Of a DNA stretch of 9,959 nucleotides, positions 6,140-9,959 are shown piece after piece (the stretch's first letter is position 1; the number at the start of each line of letters is the position of its first letter). The notes under the pieces were generated by a model. The model did not search any database and was not told where the DNA came from. It saw only the letters and a list, made by a program, of their open reading frames with translations. This DNA comes from an uncultured Opitutaceae bacterium (GTDB taxonomy: Bacteria; Verrucomicrobiota; Verrucomicrobiia; Opitutales; Opitutaceae). Made by a program: the position numbers and the translations under genes. The stretch spans positions 1-9,959 of the forward strand of contig CAISJA010000306.1 in assembly GCA_903885525.1 (NCBI GenBank). Direction: 5' to 3'.

Positions 6140-6631
6140 TCAGTTGCTCTTTTCCGCCGCGGGCTTCGCCGTCGGCTTGTCCGGCGCGCCGTTGTCCATC
6201 ACATAGCGCCACGAGCCGTCGGGCTGCCTTTTCCAGAGGGTGAGAAACCAGCCGGTGGAGGTGTGCACCTTCCCCTCGCGGTCGGTCGCCTTCCATTCGT
6301 AGCGGCCGTAGTTGTAGCCGAGCGTGCCGTCGTCGGAGACATCCGTGAAGGAGGCAGACCAGGTGAGGGTCACCCCGGGCTGGTCCGGGCCGATGCGCTC
6401 CAGCACGGCAGCGGGTCCGTGCCACTTCCGCGGATCGGTGTCGATGAAAGCCACGTCGGGCGCAGCGAAATGCTGGAAGGCGGCGAGCAGGCCCTGATCC
6501 CGCGCCATGGCGCAGAACTGATCTTCCATCGCGGCAACTTCTTTTTTCAGCTGCGCCTTGTCCGGCGGCGCGGCCTGGGCCAGGCCGGTCAGGAGCAGAA
6601 TCAGGGCAAGCAGCCGCCGGGGTGTTTTCAT
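6140..6631 (-). CDS. Secreted DUF4440 / NTF2-like (SnoaL fold) protein
   Basis: This 163-residue protein begins with a Sec signal peptide, MKTPRRLLALILLLTGLAQA, with cleavage after Ala20 or Ala21. The mature part looks like a small cone-shaped NTF2-like domain: an N-terminal helix (KEVAAMEDQFCAMARDQG), a segment with DVAFIDTDPRKWHGPAAV, then strands including YNYGRYEWKA, STGWFLTLWKR and SWRYVMDNG, the usual DUF4440 ending. Such domains bind small ligands or act as enzymes in many unrelated roles, so no substrate can be named. The ATG at 6631 is chosen because it starts the signal peptide; an in-frame ATG at 6667 would add 12 residues ahead of it. No Shine-Dalgarno site is evident. It lies 146 bases downstream of the next minus-strand gene and may share its transcript. 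Confidence 0.82.
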   Translation of the reverse strand: MKTPRRLLALILLLTGLAQAAPPDKAQLKKEVAAMEDQFCAMARDQGLLAAFQHFAAPDVAFIDTDPRKWHGPAAVLERIGPDQPGVTLTWSASFTDVSDDGTLGYNYGRYEWKATDREGKVHTSTGWFLTLWKRQPDGSWRYVMDNGAPDKPTAKPAAEKSN

Positions 6632-6777
6632 GGGCGGAGCCAAACAGGACCGGCTACCGGGTGCCACGCGGAATTTGCGTCAGGCCGGCATGATGCCCCG
6701 GGGCCGCCGACCACTTCATCTGCCGAAGCGGCGGGCGCACCCCACTGCGCCGAGGATGCCGTGCAGTCAATCTGCGC

Positions 6778-7659
6778 TCAGAGCCAGCCGAGTTCGCGCA
6801 GCTCGCCGATGGGCTCGCGAAAAGAGCAGGAACCAAACGACCGGCAGAACCCCTGCCGGGCCGCCGCGAGCTGGGCCACCGGGAAGGGATGCCCCCGCCA
6901 GAGGATGGCTTCGGAGTTGGCGGAAAATGCGCTCGGATCGGTGTCGCCCAGCAAGGCCAGCGCATAGGCGGCGCTGCCGCCGCTGTGGAGATAGACGGCG
7001 GCGAGAAACAGGTTGAGATACCCGAACATCGACACCGGCGGGCTGCCCGGCTCGGCGCTCAGCGGGTAGTGGCGGTGCAGGGCGTGGTGTAGTCCCGCCG
7101 TCGCCTTGAAGGCCACTCCGGCGGCATGGCAGGCGGAGAGAAAGCGAATGACCTCCGTCACTGGCGGGAATAGCCCGGTGATGGCGCCGCCGGTGCGGAT
7201 TTTGGCGCCGCGGCCGGCCGTCTTGATCGCCCGGAGAAGCGGAACGGGATCGGCGGCGAGGGGAATCTCGACCCAGACCTCGAGATCGGCTGGAAACAGG
7301 GCGACGGCCTGGGCCACGGCCTCCGGGGTGGGCGCGACTTTGGTTTCAAGGGCGACGATCCGGGCCTGGGGGTGGCGGGCATTAAAATCCACGATTGCGG
7401 CAAGATCGGCGGCCGGGTCGGGACCGGCGAGGACACTCAGCTTCCAGCCGGTTTGGGTGCCGGCCGGCAGCGTTTGATATTCCGTGGCAAATTCCGGCAG
7501 GCGTCCGACGGGCAGCACGAAGCGTCCCAAGAAGGCGGCCTGCGGCCCATGCCGGTCGGCCCCGTATTCCCGCACCGCCGCCCCCATCGGGACAGACACC
7601 GGCGGAAACAAGCCGGCGTAGTCGATCAAAGAGGCGAGCAGCGTCGGCGTGGCAGACAT
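6778..7659 (-). CDS. Conserved protein of unknown function, predicted alpha/beta (possibly barrel) enzyme
   Basis: This 293-residue protein resembles a widespread family I recall only as uncharacterised. Its landmarks are DYAGLFPP (13-20), ALETK (103-107), WVEIP (129-133), KIRTGG (153-158), FKATAGLHH (184-192), then a Phe/Leu-rich segment GYLNLFLAAVYL, and a closing motif SFGSCSFREP with Phe275 to Ser279. Alternating strands and helices with charged residues at strand ends (Glu105, Lys107, Glu131, Lys153, Arg155, Lys185, His191, His192) suggest a TIM-barrel-like enzyme, but the reaction is unknown. No signal peptide is seen, so it should be cytoplasmic. The ATG at 7659 is preferred because the family-like sequence starts there; a longer frame from 7797 would overlap the S9 peptidase gene. 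It follows that gene by 62 bases on the same strand. Confidence 0.82.
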   Translation of the reverse strand: MSATPTLLASLIDYAGLFPPVSVPMGAAVREYGADRHGPQAAFLGRFVLPVGRLPEFATEYQTLPAGTQTGWKLSVLAGPDPAADLAAIVDFNARHPQARIVALETKVAPTPEAVAQAVALFPADLEVWVEIPLAADPVPLLRAIKTAGRGAKIRTGGAITGLFPPVTEVIRFLSACHAAGVAFKATAGLHHALHRHYPLSAEPGSPPVSMFGYLNLFLAAVYLHSGGSAAYALALLGDTDPSAFSANSEAILWRGHPFPVAQLAAARQGFCRSFGSCSFREPIGELRELGWL

Positions 7660-7721
7660 GGGGGGACCGGGAAGCTGGTCCCCCGCCCCGACGGAGTCAA
7701 CCCATGGCGAAAGGCCGGCTT

Positions 7722-9794
7722 TTAGTTGGTTTCCTTGGGAGCCGTCTGCATGATCTTGAGCGGTTCTGACTTCACATGTCCTTCGGGGATGTCCCACATG
7801 TATTTCCCGAGGAAGGATTCAAGCTGGCGGTAGAAGGCAATCCGATTGCTCTCATTGCGGAAACCGTGACCTTCATTATTTTCGATCAAAATCTCGTAGA
7901 TCTTGCCGTATTGCTTGAGTTTGGGCTCAAGCCGGTCCCAGTTTTTGATGTCCACGCGAGGATCATTTCTTCCGTAGGCGTGCAGGGTCGGGACCCGGAT
8001 GCGATCCACAAAATTGACGGGAGAACGATCATGGAGATACTCGGGCTCATCACCGACTCGCACATGAGCATGATACTCAAATGCCCGGCTTCCCCGGGCG
8101 TCATTTCCAGAGCCGGCAATCAGCCCAAGATCGGACACGCCCACATAGTTGACGGCGCAACGGTAAAGTTCCGGCGTAAAGGTGGCTCCGGCCAATGCCG
8201 CATAGCCGCCATAGCTGGCACCGTAGATGGCGACATGATCGGCGTCAGTGATCCCTTGCTCGATGGCCCATTTTACGCCGTCGCTCAGGTCGTTTTGCAT
8301 CTTGCCGCCCCACTCGTGATACCCAGCCCGCTGGAAGGCGACGCCATATCCGCCTGAGCCGCGGTAGTTGACTTGGAGGACAGCATAGCCACGACTGGCC
8401 AAAAACTGCACCTCGGAGTTGAACCCCCAGTAATCGCGCGGCCCGAAAGGCCCGCCATGAGGATGAATGATGAGAGGGGTTTTCTTGCCCTCCGAGCCCC
8501 GGGGACGGGTGAGGTAGCCGTGCAACACCAGTCCGTCTCGAGCGGTGTATTGAATGGGCTCCATTGGCTGCATCTGGGCCGGATTGATCCGGTGGTTCAT
8601 TTTGCCGACAGCCATCAGGCGCGGATGAGCCAGATCGAGGATATAGTAGGTGCCAGGATCGCGGTCACTCGTGGCATAAATCACCATTTTCTTCTCATCC
8701 TGCGTCGTGCTGACCACGAGGTTGAAGGTGTTCGGAAGGGCGGCATCGATCTGCTTTTGCAGCAGCTCGCGGGCGCTGTCTGTGAATTGATAGCGTGTCT
8801 TGTCGGGCGATAAGGTCACGCCGTAGAGCTTAGACTTGTCGTAGGAAAGCATCACTCCGACGGCTCCCTCGTAGCTGGCAAAGGGGCCTAACTCCCCATC
8901 AATTTCGACCGATTCGGAATGAAAGAGCGGCGGCCCAAGCTGCTTGGTGCGGATGTTCAGGGTCTGTAGGATGCCGGTGCTGCTCCTTTCATAGTTGATA
9001 AGGTAGAGATTCTCGTTGTCGGCGGCAAAGCCCAGCAAGTCCCACTGGAATTCATTGATTGAAAATTCCGCAACCTTACTGAACATACCGACTCCTGAAG
9101 GGCGGACCTCGTAGACGATTTTTTCTCCCTCAAACCTACTGCGGGCGCGAATATTGCCATCGTTGTCGACGACATTCCCAAGCCGGTCAACTTTGCTGTC
9201 TCCGGCGTCAACCGCACGCCGGTCTCCTGTGCGGATATCCAGATTCCACAATTGAAAATTATTGCTGCCGGCCGACTTGTTGCCGTAGATCAAAATATGG
9301 CTGGGGTCGGAGAGGCGCCGATCCACAAGCTGACCCATGTTTGGCAGATCTACCACAAGGTCTTCGCGATAGGATTCCGCTAAAGCGACCACCTTCCGTT
9401 GGCTGATGCTGATGGAGCGCCAGGCAGGCGATTCATTGCCTCCGATGTCGCCCCCATAGACGATGTAGTCGTTCCCTTTCCAGAAATACACCTTGATGTT
9501 TTCGTCCTTGCTGGCGACCAAGGCTTCCGTTTTGCCGGAGTTCATATCCATGAAGGCGAGGCCCACCTTGCCGGTGCCCAAGGTGGTGAGGAAGGCGAGA
9601 TAGTGCCCGTCGGGAGAGAGTTGCACGGAGCGCATATCCGGCTCGGCGAAGAAGTCTTCCAAGGGGATGAGGCTCCTGACCGATGCGGCGGTGGCTTTGC
9701 TCTCTGTGGCCGCAGCGGCCAAGAGAGAGTGAGCGGGTAGAACCGCCGCGAGCAGCAGGGCAGCAGCAAGGGGGTGCAGTTTAGGCGGGATCAT
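7722..9794 (-). CDS. Exported S9-family (prolyl oligopeptidase / acylaminoacyl peptidase type) serine peptidase
   Basis: This 690-residue enzyme should cleave small peptides in the periplasm. The signal peptide starts MIPPKLHPLAAALLLAAVL and ends near the Ala-rich stretch SLLAAAA. The next roughly 400 residues form the beta-propeller (LSPDGHYLAFL, VLSYDKSKLY-like repeats), which limits access to the active site. The C-terminal alpha/beta hydrolase domain has HPHGGPFGPRD, NYRGSGGYG, GASYGGYA with nucleophile Ser527, HAYGRNDPRV with Asp611 and EGHGF with His643, so the triad is complete. The ATG at 9794 gives a standard signal peptide but lacks a Shine-Dalgarno site. An in-frame ATG at 9899 has GAGGA nine bases before it and would add 35 residues ahead of the signal peptide. 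By eye the gene is less GC-rich than the sigma factor cluster. Confidence 0.93.
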   Translation of the reverse strand: MIPPKLHPLAAALLLAAVLPAHSLLAAAATESKATAASVRSLIPLEDFFAEPDMRSVQLSPDGHYLAFLTTLGTGKVGLAFMDMNSGKTEALVASKDENIKVYFWKGNDYIVYGGDIGGNESPAWRSISISQRKVVALAESYREDLVVDLPNMGQLVDRRLSDPSHILIYGNKSAGSNNFQLWNLDIRTGDRRAVDAGDSKVDRLGNVVDNDGNIRARSRFEGEKIVYEVRPSGVGMFSKVAEFSINEFQWDLLGFAADNENLYLINYERSSTGILQTLNIRTKQLGPPLFHSESVEIDGELGPFASYEGAVGVMLSYDKSKLYGVTLSPDKTRYQFTDSARELLQKQIDAALPNTFNLVVSTTQDEKKMVIYATSDRDPGTYYILDLAHPRLMAVGKMNHRINPAQMQPMEPIQYTARDGLVLHGYLTRPRGSEGKKTPLIIHPHGGPFGPRDYWGFNSEVQFLASRGYAVLQVNYRGSGGYGVAFQRAGYHEWGGKMQNDLSDGVKWAIEQGITDADHVAIYGASYGGYAALAGATFTPELYRCAVNYVGVSDLGLIAGSGNDARGSRAFEYHAHVRVGDEPEYLHDRSPVNFVDRIRVPTLHAYGRNDPRVDIKNWDRLEPKLKQYGKIYEILIENNEGHGFRNESNRIAFYRQLESFLGKYMWDIPEGHVKSEPLKIMQTAPKETN

Positions 9795-9880
9795 GGGCCG
9801 ATTCAGATGAAAATACCTCGTGAATCGAAGCTTGAAATTCTCCAACGGAGAAAGTCCTGGGTCTGACGGTTTAAAAAGGT

Positions 9881-9925
9881 GTTGATTTGCCTGGTGCATA
9901 CGGTGTAGTCCTCACACAAATCAAC
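9881..9925 (-). promoter_or_regulatory. Inverted repeat in the leader of the S9 peptidase gene
   Basis: On the minus strand, the perfect nine-base arms GTTGATTTG (9925-9917) and CAAATCAAC (9889-9881) flank a 27-base loop. The loop contains a GAGGA site and the alternative ATG at 9899. A nested four-pair stem, GTGT/ACAC, would place GAGGA in its loop. Such a leader could control access to the upstream start. A nine-base inverted repeat this close is expected about once or twice by chance in 10 kb, so only the position makes it notable. The remaining bases to 9959 show a second CCTCACAC copy (9910-9917 and 9947-9954) but no clear promoter. Confidence 0.3.
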
Positions 9926-9959
9926 GGGCTCTGCCCTGGTGATTGACCTCACACCACCC

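Noticed and set aside
6534..6563. A further GCAACTT followed by TGTCC on the plus strand, resembling the ECF promoter element
   Set aside because: The two blocks are three bases further apart than in the two upstream copies, and it lies antisense inside the DUF4440 gene with no plus-strand gene after it.
6695..6704. Palindrome GCCCCGGGGC between the DUF4440 gene and the conserved unknown gene
   Set aside because: Ten-base GC-only palindromes are common at this composition, and there is no T-run to support a terminator.
5759..6967. 402-codon plus-strand open frame
   Set aside because: It runs out of frame through purE, across the convergent junction and antisense to two well-supported genes; the translation is low-complexity.

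Overview
The window looks like chromosomal DNA of a GC-rich Gram-negative bacterium. The best guess is a member of Verrucomicrobiota near Opitutaceae. That rests on the gene style (an ECF sigma factor beside a short two-helix membrane protein and a bactofilin-like membrane protein, Sec-exported DUF4440 and S9 peptidase proteins, weak Shine-Dalgarno sites) and on family resemblance recalled from memory. It is an inference, not a search result. No tRNA, rRNA, CRISPR array, insertion sequence or phage gene was seen.

Layout. Positions 1-1738 (minus) hold the first 579 codons of putA, the bifunctional proline dehydrogenase / P5C dehydrogenase; the rest lies beyond the left edge. A gap of about 600 bases (1739-2336) separates putA from a plus-strand cluster. 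The gap holds an AT-rich patch behind putA and two copies, exactly 170 bases apart, of an ECF-promoter-like element that each end in CGCATG. The second copy ends on the sigma factor start codon. The plus-strand cluster is an ECF sigma factor (2337-2930), a small two-helix membrane protein that is a probable anti-sigma factor (3081-3548), a large envelope protein (3557-5520) and purE (5610-6098). The envelope protein has a signal peptide, an 11-residue-repeat coiled coil, a bactofilin-like beta-helix, membrane helices, a Pro/Ala linker and an RDD domain. As given, it is broken by one missing base near 4723.

The right part is on the minus strand and converges on purE: a secreted DUF4440/NTF2-like protein (6140-6631), a conserved protein of unknown function with motifs DYAGLFPP, KIRTGG, FKATAGLHH and SFGSCS (6778-7659), and an exported S9 prolyl-oligopeptidase-family peptidase (7722-9794) with an intact Ser/Asp/His triad.

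How it fits together. PutA and PurE are housekeeping enzymes (proline catabolism and purine synthesis). The part with the best claim to being a little-described system is the module of sigma factor, membrane protein and coiled-coil/beta-helix/RDD protein. It reads as an autoregulated envelope-sensing unit in which the sigma factor probably drives its own, possibly leaderless, transcript, the two-helix protein holds it at the membrane, and the large protein is the effector or sensor. The regulatory links are inferred from gene order and motifs only.
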